Shown here: positions 42,849-52,338 of the stretch, piece by piece
Layout of the letters: each line of letters opens with the position of its first letter
How positions within the stretch are numbered: position 1 is the stretch's first letter
Assembly: GCA_020853755.1 (NCBI GenBank)
Contig: JADYYG010000033.1
Span: 1-61,087 of the forward strand
DNA: 61,087 nucleotides
Direction: 5' to 3'
Origin: Dehalococcoidia bacterium
GTDB taxonomy: Bacteria > Chloroflexota > Dehalococcoidia > Tepidiformales > Tepidiformaceae
Program-made: the position numbers and the translations under genes
The notes under the pieces: generated by a model
Databases searched by the model: none
Seen by the model: the letters and a program-made list of their open reading frames with translations, nothing else
Told to the model about the DNA's origin: nothing

Positions 42849-44909
42849 GTGACCAACCGCCTTGCCGCCGAAACCAGCCCGTATCTCCTTCAGCATGCCG
42901 AAAACCCGGTGGACTGGTTCCCCTGGGGTGAGGAGGCCTTCGCCAGGGCGCGGATAGAGGACAAGCCCATCCTCCTCTCGATTGGCTACAGCTCCTGTCA
43001 CTGGTGCCATGTGATGGCACATGAATCGTTCGAAGACGAGCGAACAGCGGCCCTGATGAACGCCAACTTCGTGAACATCAAGGTCGACCGGGAGGAGCGG
43101 CCGGACGTCGATTCGGTCTACATGTCCGCAGTGCAGGCGCTGACTGGCTCCGGTGGATGGCCGATGACCGTGTTCATGGACACCAGCGGGAGGCCGTTCT
43201 ACGCCGGGACGTACTTTCCTCCCGACGACGGCCACGGACGGCCGGGTTTCGGGCGGCTGCTCCAGTTCATCGCCGAGAAGTGGAAGACCGCGCGTGGGGA
43301 GATTTTCGAGTCAGCCGAGAAGATAACAGCGCACCTGCAGGCCGCAGCCAACCGCACCCCGGGAGCAGGTGAGCCGGTCTCGCATGAGACCACCGGCCGC
43401 GCCGTGGAACTCTTCGGCGAGGTGTTCGACATGGAATGGGGCGGGTTCGGGACGGCGCCCAAGTTCCCGTCGCCCTCGAACCTCGCCTTTCTGCTGGCCG
43501 TGCATTCGCGCCTGGAGGAGGCGGAGGCCGGGCAGAGCGCACTCGAAATGGTGTTGCACACGCTCCGCGCGATGGCGACCGGGGGGATGTATGACCAGCT
43601 CGGCGGCGGCTTCGCTCGCTACAGCGTCGATGCCGAATGGGTAGTCCCGCACTTCGAAAAGATGCTGTACGACAACGCCCAGCTGGCGCGGGTCTACCTC
43701 AACGCCTATCAACTGACCGGCGACCCGGGACTCGAGCGGGTAGTGCGCGAGACGTTGGGTTTCCTTCTCGCCGAAATGCGCGACCCCGCGGGAGCGTTCT
43801 ACGCGGCGCTCGACGCGGACAGCGAGGGCATCGAGGGCAGGTTCTACGTCTGGACGGCCGACGAACTGAAGGCCGTCGTGCGCCCGGAGGACGTGCAACT
43901 CGTTGCCGCGTGGTTCGGTGTTACGACTGCCGGGAACTTCCATGACCCGCACCATCCGGAACTGACCGGTCGGAACGTGCTTACGGCTCGTGCCGACCCG
44001 GATGCGTTGGCGCAACGATTCGGGACGACGCGCGAGGATGTCCTCGACCGCCTCGAGGCGGCTCGCTCGGCGCTGCTGGCCGCGCGAGCCGCACGGGTCC
44101 GCCCTGGCCTCGACGACAAGGTGCTGACGTCGTGGAACGGGCTCGCGCTCGCCGCGTTCGCCGAAGCCGCGCGAGTCCTCCAGGACGGCGAGTACCGCGC
44201 GGTTGCCGTGGAATTGGCGACGTTCCTTCGGGACGTGATGTGGCAGGCCGGCCGCCTCCGGCACACATGGAAGGGCGGCCACGCGCGGGTCGATGGCATG
44301 CTCGAAGACTACACCTACCTTGGGCTTGGCCTCGCCGAGTTGTTCAAGCTCACCGGCGAGGTGGACTGGCTGGAGTGGGCCCGGGAGCTCTGGGCTGTGG
44401 TGCAGGGCCAGTTCCGGGATGACGCCGGCGGGTACTTCGAAACACCGGCCAATGGTGAAACGTTGCTGCTCAGGCAGAAGGCCTTCTTCGATGCGGCCAC
44501 GCCGTCAGGCAACGGGAGCGCAGCACTGCTCGGGCTCTGGCTGGCACGCTACTTCGAGCGGGAGGACTGGGAACGAGCAGCCGAAGAGGTCGCCGGCCAG
44601 GTGGCCGACCACCTGCTCCGCGCAGTCACCGGTTTCGGCACAATCCTACAGGCGATCGAGTTCCTCGACTCGCCGTCTCGCGAGCTCGTCATCGTGGGTC
44701 CGCCCGAACGACGTGCGGCTCTCGAAAGCGCTGCTGCGAGCCGATTCCTGCCGTGGGTGGCACTCGCGCCGACCCCCGACGCAGACGGTCTTCCGATGTT
44801 CGAAGGACGGGAACCGGTCTCGGATGATCCTCTGGCCTACGTCTGCGAGAACATGATGTGCCTCATGCCGGCAAGGACGCCTGAAGAACTGCTGGCGATG
44901 CTCAGCTGA
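42849..44909 (+). CDS. YyaL/SSP411-type thioredoxin-domain protein (DUF255)
   Basis: 686 residues. N-terminal thioredoxin-like domain ([17 protein letters not shown] at 50-53, GGWPMTVFM), then an (alpha/alpha)6 barrel as in N-acyl-glucosamine epimerases ([42 protein letters not shown]). Found in all domains of life; exact function unknown. GTG start at 42849 fits the conserved [15 protein letters not shown] start. Stands alone. Confidence 0.93.
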   Translation: MTNRLAAETSPYLLQHAENPVDWFPWGEEAFARARIEDKPILLSIGYSSCHWCHVMAHESFEDERTAALMNANFVNIKVDREERPDVDSVYMSAVQALTGSGGWPMTVFMDTSGRPFYAGTYFPPDDGHGRPGFGRLLQFIAEKWKTARGEIFESAEKITAHLQAAANRTPGAGEPVSHETTGRAVELFGEVFDMEWGGFGTAPKFPSPSNLAFLLAVHSRLEEAEAGQSALEMVLHTLRAMATGGMYDQLGGGFARYSVDAEWVVPHFEKMLYDNAQLARVYLNAYQLTGDPGLERVVRETLGFLLAEMRDPAGAFYAALDADSEGIEGRFYVWTADELKAVVRPEDVQLVAAWFGVTTAGNFHDPHHPELTGRNVLTARADPDALAQRFGTTREDVLDRLEAARSALLAARAARVRPGLDDKVLTSWNGLALAAFAEAARVLQDGEYRAVAVELATFLRDVMWQAGRLRHTWKGGHARVDGMLEDYTYLGLGLAELFKLTGEVDWLEWARELWAVVQGQFRDDAGGYFETPANGETLLLRQKAFFDAATPSGNGSAALLGLWLARYFEREDWERAAEEVAGQVADHLLRAVTGFGTILQAIEFLDSPSRELVIVGPPERRAALESAAASRFLPWVALAPTPDADGLPMFEGREPVSDDPLAYVCENMMCLMPARTPEELLAMLS

Positions 44910-44986
44910 GACCACAGCCGCTTTCCGGCGGCGGTGATCCCGCGTAGCCTCCTTGCCACACGAACGAGTCGAGGCGAGGTGAGCAG

Positions 44987-46624
44987 ATGACCGAAATCCA
45001 GGGCGCGCAGCTAGCGGCGAAGCAACTCAAGGCCGCCGACGTCGACACCGTGTTTGGCGTGGTCGCCGGGCCGATGATCGAAGTGATGTCGGCGCTCGAA
45101 CGCGAGGGCGTGCGCGTGGTCAATTGCCGGCACGAGGAGTCTGCGTGCTTTGCGGCCTCGGCCTGGGGTTACATCAAGAAGCTCCCCGGCGTTGTGGTTG
45201 TCGGCTCTGGCCCGGGGATGACGAACACCGTAACGGGTCTCCACGTCGCGACCGAAAGCGGCATGCCACTTGTCGTCCTCGGCGGCTCCGTCGACGGGCG
45301 CACGCGGGGTCTTGGCGGCTTCCAGGAGGCCGACCATCTCGCATTTGCCCGGCCGGGCGTGAAGTGGGCCCAACAGGTTGATAGCGTCGAACGCATCCCC
45401 GAACTTGTTCACCTTGCGCTCGGCAAGGCAATCCACGGGCGACCGGGCGGCGTCTACCTCGATTTCCCGGGGCAGGTTGTTCGGCGGCGAGTCAGCGAAG
45501 AGGCAGTCTCGCTGCGGACCGGGACGCCGGCGGTTTCAAAGCCCCGCCCAGATCTCGACATGGCCCGCGATATCGCCGAAATGCTGGCGTCGGCCGAGCG
45601 GCCGCTGGTCCTGGTCGGGAAGGGGGCTGCCTGGGCCGACGCGGGTCCTGCGCTCACACGTCTTGTCAGCCGCGGCATTCCCTACGTGGCATCGCCGATG
45701 GGGCGAGGCGTGCTGCCTGACGACAACGAATGGATGGTGAACGCAGCTCGTTCGGCCGCGTTGTCGGGCGCGGACGCCATCCTGATGGTTGGGGCACGCT
45801 TCAACTGGATCTTCCAGTTCGGCCGTGCTCCCCGGTTCAACCCCGCTGCCCGCATCGCACAGATCGACATAAGCGCAGAGGAGATGGCGAGCGCCGCGAA
45901 CGTGGAGTTCGGCCTCGTGGCCGACGCCGCGCTCGGCGTGGAGGCCGTCGCCGATGCGCTGGACGGTAGGGCGCTCAAGGCCAGCGGCTGGCTTGCGAGC
46001 CTGCAGGAGCACGCCCGCAAGAACGAGGCCGCGATGGCTGAGCAGATGACCTCCGACCGGTCCCCGATCAACCACTTTCGGCTGTTGGCCGAAGTGCGGG
46101 ACGTCCTCCCGAGGGACCACCACGTCAGTGTCGATGCCGAACTGACCATGGCGGTCGCGCGTGCGGTTCTGCCGAGCTACAACCCGCGTGCGCTACTCAA
46201 TTCCGGTACTACGGGCTGCATGGGCACCGGCGTCCCGTATGCCCTCGGGGCGAAGCTGGCCCGGCCGGAGTGGCCCTCGGTGGCTGTCATCGGCGACTAC
46301 GCGTTCGGCGCCGCAGCGATGGAGGTCGAGACGGCGGCGCGCATCGGTGCTCCCGTCGTGTTCGTGGTGTCGAACAACGGCGGCATCGCGGGACACTCCA
46401 TCCAGGACCGCCTTTTCGCTGCCGACGCTCCGCCTATCGCCGCGCTCCTGCCGGTCGACTACGAACGGATGGGCGAGATGGTCGGCGGTCTCGGTATCAA
46501 GGTGACTGAGGCCACGCAAATCCGGCCCGCCCTCGATCGTGCGCTCGCCTCAGGCAAAGTCGCGGTTGTCAACGTCCTCACGGATCCAAAGGGCGCGGGG
46601 AGCGGTTCATCCTACCTGGGATAG
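44987..46624 (+). CDS. ThDP-dependent 2-hydroxyacyl-CoA lyase / oxalyl-CoA decarboxylase-like enzyme
   Basis: 545 residues, three-domain ThDP-enzyme. The ThDP-activating Glu lies at 50/51 (RHEESA), GSGPGMTNTVTGL is typical; the ThDP motif is GDYAFG...NNGG near 436-466. Closest in style are HACL/oxalyl-CoA decarboxylases and acetolactate-synthase-like lyases; without further residues I cannot decide. No partner regulatory subunit adjoins. Followed by two convergent genes (ADC-like and LLM) that might belong to the same catabolism. Confidence 0.85.
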   Translation: MTEIQGAQLAAKQLKAADVDTVFGVVAGPMIEVMSALEREGVRVVNCRHEESACFAASAWGYIKKLPGVVVVGSGPGMTNTVTGLHVATESGMPLVVLGGSVDGRTRGLGGFQEADHLAFARPGVKWAQQVDSVERIPELVHLALGKAIHGRPGGVYLDFPGQVVRRRVSEEAVSLRTGTPAVSKPRPDLDMARDIAEMLASAERPLVLVGKGAAWADAGPALTRLVSRGIPYVASPMGRGVLPDDNEWMVNAARSAALSGADAILMVGARFNWIFQFGRAPRFNPAARIAQIDISAEEMASAANVEFGLVADAALGVEAVADALDGRALKASGWLASLQEHARKNEAAMAEQMTSDRSPINHFRLLAEVRDVLPRDHHVSVDAELTMAVARAVLPSYNPRALLNSGTTGCMGTGVPYALGAKLARPEWPSVAVIGDYAFGAAAMEVETAARIGAPVVFVVSNNGGIAGHSIQDRLFAADAPPIAALLPVDYERMGEMVGGLGIKVTEATQIRPALDRALASGKVAVVNVLTDPKGAGSGSSYLG

Positions 46625-46626
46625 GC

Positions 46627-47376
46627 TCAGAGCCGCTCCACCGCTGCAATGGGTGACTTCGCAGGGTCTGCCACGTACCGTAGTTCTGGCATCTGGATGT
46701 CTGCGATCGCGTACGAGGCGGACACGGGGAACACCGGGATGGCCCCGGCGAGCCCGAATGCCCCTGCTTCGAACGCTTCGAGGTGCGGTCCGCCGCGGTC
46801 CGCGCTCCTGAACGTGAACTCCGGATCGGACTGCACCAGTCGCGAAATCCATGTCCTGTCGCGTTCGATCTGCGCCACGTTCAGGTTCGCGAGGTACTGG
46901 ATGTCGTTCCCAGAGATTGGTTCCGGGTTCATGAGCGCCATATCGAGGACGCGTGACCCGGACGCGACAACGCGGCCGCTGACCCGGTCGTAGCGCTTGG
47001 ATAGCGTGACCTCGGCGACCCTGAGCGGATACCCCCAGGCAGCACCAAGGGCGTCTGCAGCAGCTCCGGTGCTGACGAAGCCCGTCACCAGCAGCCCGCG
47101 AGGCCGCGCGCCCGAACGGCTGCCGACCTTGGCCTCAGCCATCACGAAAGGCCCCACCGGACTTTCCGGGACGTTCGTAATCGTGAACACAACTGTCGGT
47201 GGGATGGTTGGGTGCAGTGCTGGCGGGAGAAGCGACGTGATCGCGTCCGCATCGATTTCGTACATCACCTGGAGGATGCCGCACCCCGGGAGGAGCCATT
47301 GTTCTCCTGCGAGCGGGCTGACCTTCGGGCCGCCTTCGAAGGCGCTGACTGAGCGAGTCCCGACGAGTGGCATCAC
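46627..47376 (-). CDS. acetoacetate decarboxylase-like fold protein lacking the catalytic lysine
   Basis: 249 residues. The ADC-like order is visible: LPGCGILQVMYEIDADAITSLLPPAL near 29-54, then VGPF/MAEAKVG, then ADALGAAWGYPLRVAEVTL. In true ADCs the Schiff-base Lys stands in the segment after the GxP; here it reads GYPLR (115-119), without Lys. So decarboxylation through a Schiff base is unlikely; lyase/hydratase functions are known for ADC-like proteins. Its start overlaps the LLM gene's stop by four bases (ATGA 47373-47376). Confidence 0.65.
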   Translation of the reverse strand: MMPLVGTRSVSAFEGGPKVSPLAGEQWLLPGCGILQVMYEIDADAITSLLPPALHPTIPPTVVFTITNVPESPVGPFVMAEAKVGSRSGARPRGLLVTGFVSTGAAADALGAAWGYPLRVAEVTLSKRYDRVSGRVVASGSRVLDMALMNPEPISGNDIQYLANLNVAQIERDRTWISRLVQSDPEFTFRSADRGGPHLEAFEAGAFGLAGAIPVFPVSASYAIADIQMPELRYVADPAKSPIAAVERL

Positions 47377-48482
47377 ACGCCCCCTGTGGCAGCACCGACG
47401 GGTTCCGCCGTCCGAGCGAACTTTGGCATGACTTCGCGGGCGAACAAGCGCATGGACTCGAGGACCTCATGCTGGGGGATGGTTTCTGCCGCGTTGAGGA
47501 GGAAGTTGATTCGGTCGACTCCCACCGACTCCCAGTTCTTGATGACCTCCACGATGCGGTCCGGGTTACCGATGCAAAGCCCCTCAGGAATGGCGCCCTC
47601 CGGGGCGCTCGTGGCCTCGCGGCGAAGGGCCGGGAGGAGGCCGAGGTTCGGGTACGAGCGCGTCGGGTAGGCCTGGCGGGCGGCCAAAAGCTGCTCGGCC
47701 ATGTAGTTGAAGGTCCCGGCGAGCCGCTGCCCAGCCTTCGCGCCGTAGTCGAGGTCGGGATGGCACATGAGGAAGTTCACCGTGTTGACCTGTTCGTTCA
47801 CGAAAGAGCCAACGGGTTCGCAGTGCTTAATGCGCCGCCGGTACTCCGCGATCTTCTTCTCCTGCTCCCGGAAGCCGCCGAACGTGAGTCCGAGGCTGCC
47901 CATCCCGCGGTCGGCAGCATCCAACTCCGTGCCGGGGCTGGTGACAGCCACCCACATCGGCGGATGCGGCTTCTGCAACGGCTTCGGGAGGATGGTGCGC
48001 TGGGGCATTGAAAATGCGCGGCCCTGGTAGCCAAAGCGCTCCTGGGTCCACATCTTCGGGATGATGCGGGTCCATTCGTCCCACGTCTTCTTGGTTTCAT
48101 CGGGGTCCGCGCCCATGCCCCCGAGTTCGGTCCACGTCGCCGACCGGCCGGTGCCGAATTCCAGCCGCCCGCCGGAAACGAGGTCCATCGTCGCGGCGAC
48201 TTCGGCCGCTTTCACCGGGTTGTTGAACTGCGGAACGCAGACCACGATGCCTCGCCCGATGCGGATGTTCTTGGTTTGCATGGCGCAGGCCGTCAAGAAA
48301 ATCTCCGGCGCCGAGCAGTGTGAATACTCCTCAAGGAAGTGGTGCTCCACCGCCCAGACCTGGTCGAAGCCGAGCTCGTCGGCCAGGCGTACCTGCTCGA
48401 GGCAGTTCTGGTAAACCTCGTACTCCGTGGTCGGCCCCCATGGCCTCGGCACGGAGATCTCATAGAAAATCCCAAACTTCAC
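47373..48482 (-). CDS. LLM-class flavin-dependent monooxygenase (bacterial luciferase-like)
   Basis: 369 residues, longer than the F420 types and with FMN-monooxygenase features: GFDQVWAVEHHFLEEYSHCSAPEIFLTACA near 40-68, RIGRGIVVCVPQFNNPVKAAEVAATMDLVSGGR, FGTGRSATWTELGG. Resembles alkanal-monooxygenase-like FMNOs that are amplified in SAR202 Chloroflexota. Coupled to the ADC-like gene. Confidence 0.87.
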   Translation of the reverse strand: MKFGIFYEISVPRPWGPTTEYEVYQNCLEQVRLADELGFDQVWAVEHHFLEEYSHCSAPEIFLTACAMQTKNIRIGRGIVVCVPQFNNPVKAAEVAATMDLVSGGRLEFGTGRSATWTELGGMGADPDETKKTWDEWTRIIPKMWTQERFGYQGRAFSMPQRTILPKPLQKPHPPMWVAVTSPGTELDAADRGMGSLGLTFGGFREQEKKIAEYRRRIKHCEPVGSFVNEQVNTVNFLMCHPDLDYGAKAGQRLAGTFNYMAEQLLAARQAYPTRSYPNLGLLPALRREATSAPEGAIPEGLCIGNPDRIVEVIKNWESVGVDRINFLLNAAETIPQHEVLESMRLFAREVMPKFARTAEPVGAATGGV

Positions 48483-48589
48483 GGCGCGGCTCCTCCGTCC
48501 GGCGAACGGCGGGGCGCGAGGACGCCAGCGCGGGCTCCCGGATCTGGCGTGGACTGTAGCACAGCCCCGGGGGCCTGCGCGTGCCCAGT

Positions 48590-51337
48590 TCAGATAAAGA
48601 TCGACTCCACCGGGGTGACTACGATGCGATCCGGGGTGAGTGACAACGGATACGCGCCGACGATCGCATCTTCGGCAAGCAGCTCGGGCGGCTTTTCGCC
48701 GTCGTAGCTGATCGTCGCCGGGGCAGACGAAAGCAGTTCGTCGCGCATCGCCTCGGCGTCGCTGGTGATGATCACCACGTGCAGGTCATCGGCAGAGAGG
48801 TTCTCCCGGACTGCCGCGTTCACACGCTCCACGGTCAGCTTCTCCAGTTCCGTGCGGATGTACGCCGTGTACTCGCCGATCCCGAAGTACTCGCTGTCCA
48901 GGGCATAGCCGAGCTGCTGGTCCTGGGTCTTCGTCAGCACGTAGACGTTCTTCGCCAGGTATTCTCTCGTGGCCTCGAACTCCTCGGCCGGGATGCCGTG
49001 CTCGATGAGTTGCCGCAATTCGTAAAGTGCGAGCTTCAGGCCGAATACGGCCTGTTCGGGGCGCAGTGGCCGAAGCCAAACCTCGAACAATTGCGCTCGT
49101 CGAGCCCGGTTCGGGTCGGGGAAGAACTGGTACATGCCACGGGGGAAAGCCTCGACGTAGGCGTAGTTACCATAGTTCATGCCGCGCACTTCGCGGATGC
49201 GGTTGTAGAGCCGGCCATTCGACGCTCGGTGTTCCCCGAGCCAGGCGCGCGCGAGCCAGAGTGCGACGAAGTCGGGGTCACCGCGGCGCACCCTTATCGG
49301 ATGGCCGAAGGAGATGGCCACGGAGCGGGTGTCTTTCCGGACGATCTCAACCCGCACGCCTGAAGGCCTCGCCGGCGTGACCGGCGGATGTGTGGCCGGT
49401 GCGCCGGATGGCAGTTTCCCCAACTCCAATTGCAGCGCGCCCTCGCCTTCTGCCGAGAGGCTCCCGGTGATGCCGAGCGTGAGGGTAGCCTGGGTATAGT
49501 GCTTTGCCGCGAAGGCGCGCACGTCGTCGAGGGTGATCGACTCGATGCCCGAGACTGCCCCCAGCGTGGTGTGGCCGTATGCCGTCCCGGCGAACGCCAA
49601 CTCTTGCAGGCGCTCTTTCCCGAACTCCTCCTCGTTGTTTGAGCGAAGGTCCTGAGTGAGCGCGTTGAGGTGCTGCTCTCGGACCCGGGCAAAGTCCTCG
49701 TCGCGGTAGCCCGGGGATGTCAGCTGCGGGACGGCGATGGCGAGGAACCGATCGAAGACTTCGCGGTGAGCAACGCCGGTGAACGTCGTCATGTCTCGGT
49801 CGACCTGCGCCTCAAACGAGGCGGCAAGCGGGAAGAGTGCGCGCGTGATCTCCTCGAGCGGCATGTCGCGGCTGCCGGCTTCGGTGACCATCGAAGCGGT
49901 GAGCGCTGCCAGCCCGAACTTGCTCGCCGGGTCGTCGGCCGAGCCCGTGCGGAAAAGCAGTTTGAAGCGTACAAGCGCCGACGGGCTCGGCAGCGCCACT
50001 TCCCGAACTTGAACGGGCGCATTCTGGCGGTCCCCGAACGCTGGCGCCGCGCGCATCGCTTCGGGCAGGTCTTCATGCGAGAGCGTTGCGAAGACGAGAT
50101 TCGGCCGGGTGATGTACTTCCTCGCTGCCACCAGCAGGTCATCCGGCGTGCACGTATCCGCCAGGTCGAACAGTTGGTTGACGGTATCGTAGCGGCGTTG
50201 GAAGCGGACGAACCGGGCGAGCGTCGCGGCAATCGACTCGGAATTATCGAGTGTGCGGACGAACGCGTAGCGCCCGTGTGCTTTCGCGTCTTCGAGCCGC
50301 TGCAACGGGACCGGTGTCGAGGTTGCGGACTCGAGCGTGGCCAGGATGGCATCGCGGACGTATGCCGCGTCTTCGCTGCGCTTGAGGCGCGCGAGGATGG
50401 TGCCCAGTCCGGGGTCGTGGCTCGACGGCAGGTACGGGAACAACTGGTCGACGACCTGTTCCTGCTCGACCAGCCGGTGGTACAGCGCCGATGTTTCACC
50501 GAAGAGTAGGTCGAGGAGGAAGTCCAGGGAGAGGTAGTCCTTCTCGGTGACCGAGAAGCGCGGCCCGTGGAACCCGACGGTGATCCAGGGAAGGCTGGCG
50601 CTCTCCCAATGGTGATGCACGACGACGGGCTCGTGCTGGGCCGGTTCTGCCGGGACCTCGACTGCTGCTGCTGTCCCCGGCTTCCAACCGCTCCAATAGC
50701 GCGCGACGAGGGCGGTTGCGGCTTCGGGGTCGATGTCGCCGGCGATGATGACAGCCGTGTGCTGCGGCCGGTACCAGCGTTCGAAGAAGGTCCTCGAATA
50801 GGCGAACTGGTTCGGCATGTCTTCGATGTCGGCGATGAAGCCCATCGTGGTGTGCTTATAGGTATGGGTCGTGAACGCGTGGTTCCGTTGGACTTCGATG
50901 AGCTTGGTCAGCGGGTCGGCCGCGCTCTTGTTGTATTCGCCGAGGATGGCGCGCGACTCCGTCTTGAAGTCGGACTCGCTGTAGCGAAGGTTCATGAAGC
51001 GGTCGGCTTCGAGTTCGAGGATGGTCTCGAGATCTTCTTTGGCGAAGGTGATGTGGTAGTTCGTGTAGTCGTCGGTCGTGTAGGCGTTCTGGCGCGCACC
51101 CGAACGGGTGATGATCGCCTGGTACTCGTCCGCTGGGAAGCGTTCGGTGCCACGGAACATCATGTGTTCGAAGAAGTGGGCGAAACCGGACTTGCCGGGC
51201 TCGACTTCGTTCCGGGAGCCAGTCTGAACCGGGATCTGAAGCGAGACGAGGTTCGGAAAGCCTGTGTTCAGCGCGATGACGCGGAGGCCATTCGAAAGCG
51301 TGGTCTCGAGGGCGGGAAAGGGAAGAACGGGAGGCAC
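48590..51337 (-). CDS. M16-family zinc peptidase, two fused modules
   Basis: 915 residues. The N-terminal module has the inverted zinc motif HFFEH at 54-58 and the third ligand Glu134 in ILGEYNKS; the C-terminal module (from about 470) repeats the fold without the zinc site, as in the fused proteases of the insulinase/PqqL kind. No signal peptide is seen, so it probably acts in the cytoplasm or on imported peptides. GTG start at 51337. Confidence 0.9.
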   Translation of the reverse strand: MPPVLPFPALETTLSNGLRVIALNTGFPNLVSLQIPVQTGSRNEVEPGKSGFAHFFEHMMFRGTERFPADEYQAIITRSGARQNAYTTDDYTNYHITFAKEDLETILELEADRFMNLRYSESDFKTESRAILGEYNKSAADPLTKLIEVQRNHAFTTHTYKHTTMGFIADIEDMPNQFAYSRTFFERWYRPQHTAVIIAGDIDPEAATALVARYWSGWKPGTAAAVEVPAEPAQHEPVVVHHHWESASLPWITVGFHGPRFSVTEKDYLSLDFLLDLLFGETSALYHRLVEQEQVVDQLFPYLPSSHDPGLGTILARLKRSEDAAYVRDAILATLESATSTPVPLQRLEDAKAHGRYAFVRTLDNSESIAATLARFVRFQRRYDTVNQLFDLADTCTPDDLLVAARKYITRPNLVFATLSHEDLPEAMRAAPAFGDRQNAPVQVREVALPSPSALVRFKLLFRTGSADDPASKFGLAALTASMVTEAGSRDMPLEEITRALFPLAASFEAQVDRDMTTFTGVAHREVFDRFLAIAVPQLTSPGYRDEDFARVREQHLNALTQDLRSNNEEEFGKERLQELAFAGTAYGHTTLGAVSGIESITLDDVRAFAAKHYTQATLTLGITGSLSAEGEGALQLELGKLPSGAPATHPPVTPARPSGVRVEIVRKDTRSVAISFGHPIRVRRGDPDFVALWLARAWLGEHRASNGRLYNRIREVRGMNYGNYAYVEAFPRGMYQFFPDPNRARRAQLFEVWLRPLRPEQAVFGLKLALYELRQLIEHGIPAEEFEATREYLAKNVYVLTKTQDQQLGYALDSEYFGIGEYTAYIRTELEKLTVERVNAAVRENLSADDLHVVIITSDAEAMRDELLSSAPATISYDGEKPPELLAEDAIVGAYPLSLTPDRIVVTPVESIFI

Positions 51338-51619
51338 GCGGGCATCGTAGCCTGCGCGCGTAACGAAATCGAACAGGGGCTGCGGCTAGTGCTCGCTCTC
51401 AGACCAGCGTGCGGAGACCAGAAGCGTGTGTGGCGTTCGTTGCAACTGCGTGCGTCCTGTGCTTTCACGGCCGGGTCGACGCCCTCGGGGTAATACGAAC
51501 CGAGCACGAAGCTTGCCTTCGCCTTGCGGGTGGCCGGGACGGACCGCCTGCCGGCCGTTGGCCTCGAAGCAATCCCCGGCACGGCTGAGAGCCGCGCGCA
51601 GTTCGTCCTTGGTTGCCAC
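51338..51619 (-). pseudogene. possible frameshifted remnant of a small gene
   Basis: Between the M16 gene and the selenoprotein gene, two minus-strand frames look coding in turn. From the GTG at 51619: VATKDELRAALSRAGDCFEANG, then a shift near 51530-51550 into the frame reading ATRKAKASFVLGSYYPEG and VDPAVKAQDARSCNERHT. Both parts use G/C-ending codons as real genes here do. Together they could be one 90-100-residue protein with a frameshift, or two chance frames. No family recognised. Confidence 0.25.
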
Positions 51620-51754
51620 CCCATCGGTCAGGGCAGCGAGCGGTTCTTCGGACGGCGCAGACGGTGAGGTTCAGAGATCGCGTCACAGTCACGCTCCAAC
51701 TACCGCTCTGAGGCGTTTCGTCCACCGCCGCACGCACGGGATGTGCCAGCCCGC

Positions 51755-52333
51755 CTACTTCGCCGGGCGTGCCTTCGGCGGGGTTATTCCGCGGATTTCG
51801 CAGGTGTGCTCCGATTCGATCCCGAAGGCGATGTTGAACCGTGCCCGGTAGTTCTCCATCGCGACCGTGCCGACGAGTTCGACCATCTCCGCCTCTGAGA
51901 AATGCTTCCGGGCCGTTTCGAACATTTCCTCCGAGACGTCGGCCGGTGTCACCGTCATGCCCTCGGCGATCTCGAGCGCAGCCTTCTCGGCAGCGGAGAA
52001 GTGGGGACTGGTTCGGAAGTCCCAGATCGCTTCGATTTTCGCGTCAGAAGCCCCAGCCATACTGCTCCCGGCAGTATTGGTGTCCATTCAGAAGGGGCAG
52101 CCGGCCATCTGCGCCGCGCGCAGGCAGAGGAGCGAGCGAAGTTCCGCTGGTAGTAGGCCGCTCTTGCCCGGGGCAGCGCCGAGCGCCCGGCTCGCTTTCA
52201 TGATCTCCGGTGCGTACGCCTGGATGCCGGCCCCAACCACCGGCTTGCCGAGCCATTTCTCGCCCTGGATGAGTGCCTTGCGGACGTCCCCTTCAGGGAC
52301 GTCGTCTTTCGTCAGCGGGGTCATTCGTGCCAT
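51755..52333 (-). CDS. selenocysteine-containing carboxymuconolactone decarboxylase/AhpD-like protein (CxxU)
   Basis: 192 residues when TGA (52088-52090) is read as selenocysteine. The frame is open on both sides of the TGA. Before it: LLPAELRSLLCLRAAQMAGCPF with Glu64 and Cys79; after it: MDTNTAGS, then AALEIAEGMTVTPADV and MVELVGTVAMENYRARFNIAFG, the second half of the same fold. Family members have CxxC-x3-[HN] at exactly this place, so the motif is Cys79-Pro-Phe-Sec82-Met-Asp-Thr-Asn86. A SECIS-like hairpin follows at once. GGGAGG lies nine bases before the ATG, inside the end of the PEP-mutase-like gene. Likely a redox (peroxidase or disulfide reductase) protein. Standard annotation would split or truncate it. 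Confidence 0.85.
52057..52080 (-). promoter_or_regulatory. bacterial SECIS element
   Basis: Minus-strand hairpin just after the in-frame TGA: ATACTGC (52071-52077) pairs with GCAGTAT (52059-52065) around loop CGGGA, extended by CC/GG past a bulged A. The loop starts 17 nt after the TGA and has G as its second base; known bacterial SECIS elements have a 16-37-nt distance and a G in the first two loop positions. Confidence 0.8.
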
Positions 52334-52338
52334 AAGGT

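Noticed and set aside
52088..52333. Independent 81-residue gene ending at the TGA, and a second gene starting with the ATG after it
   Set aside because: The two halves are one fold, the TGA falls at the CxxC Cys, and a SECIS-like hairpin follows; a single selenoprotein explains all of it.
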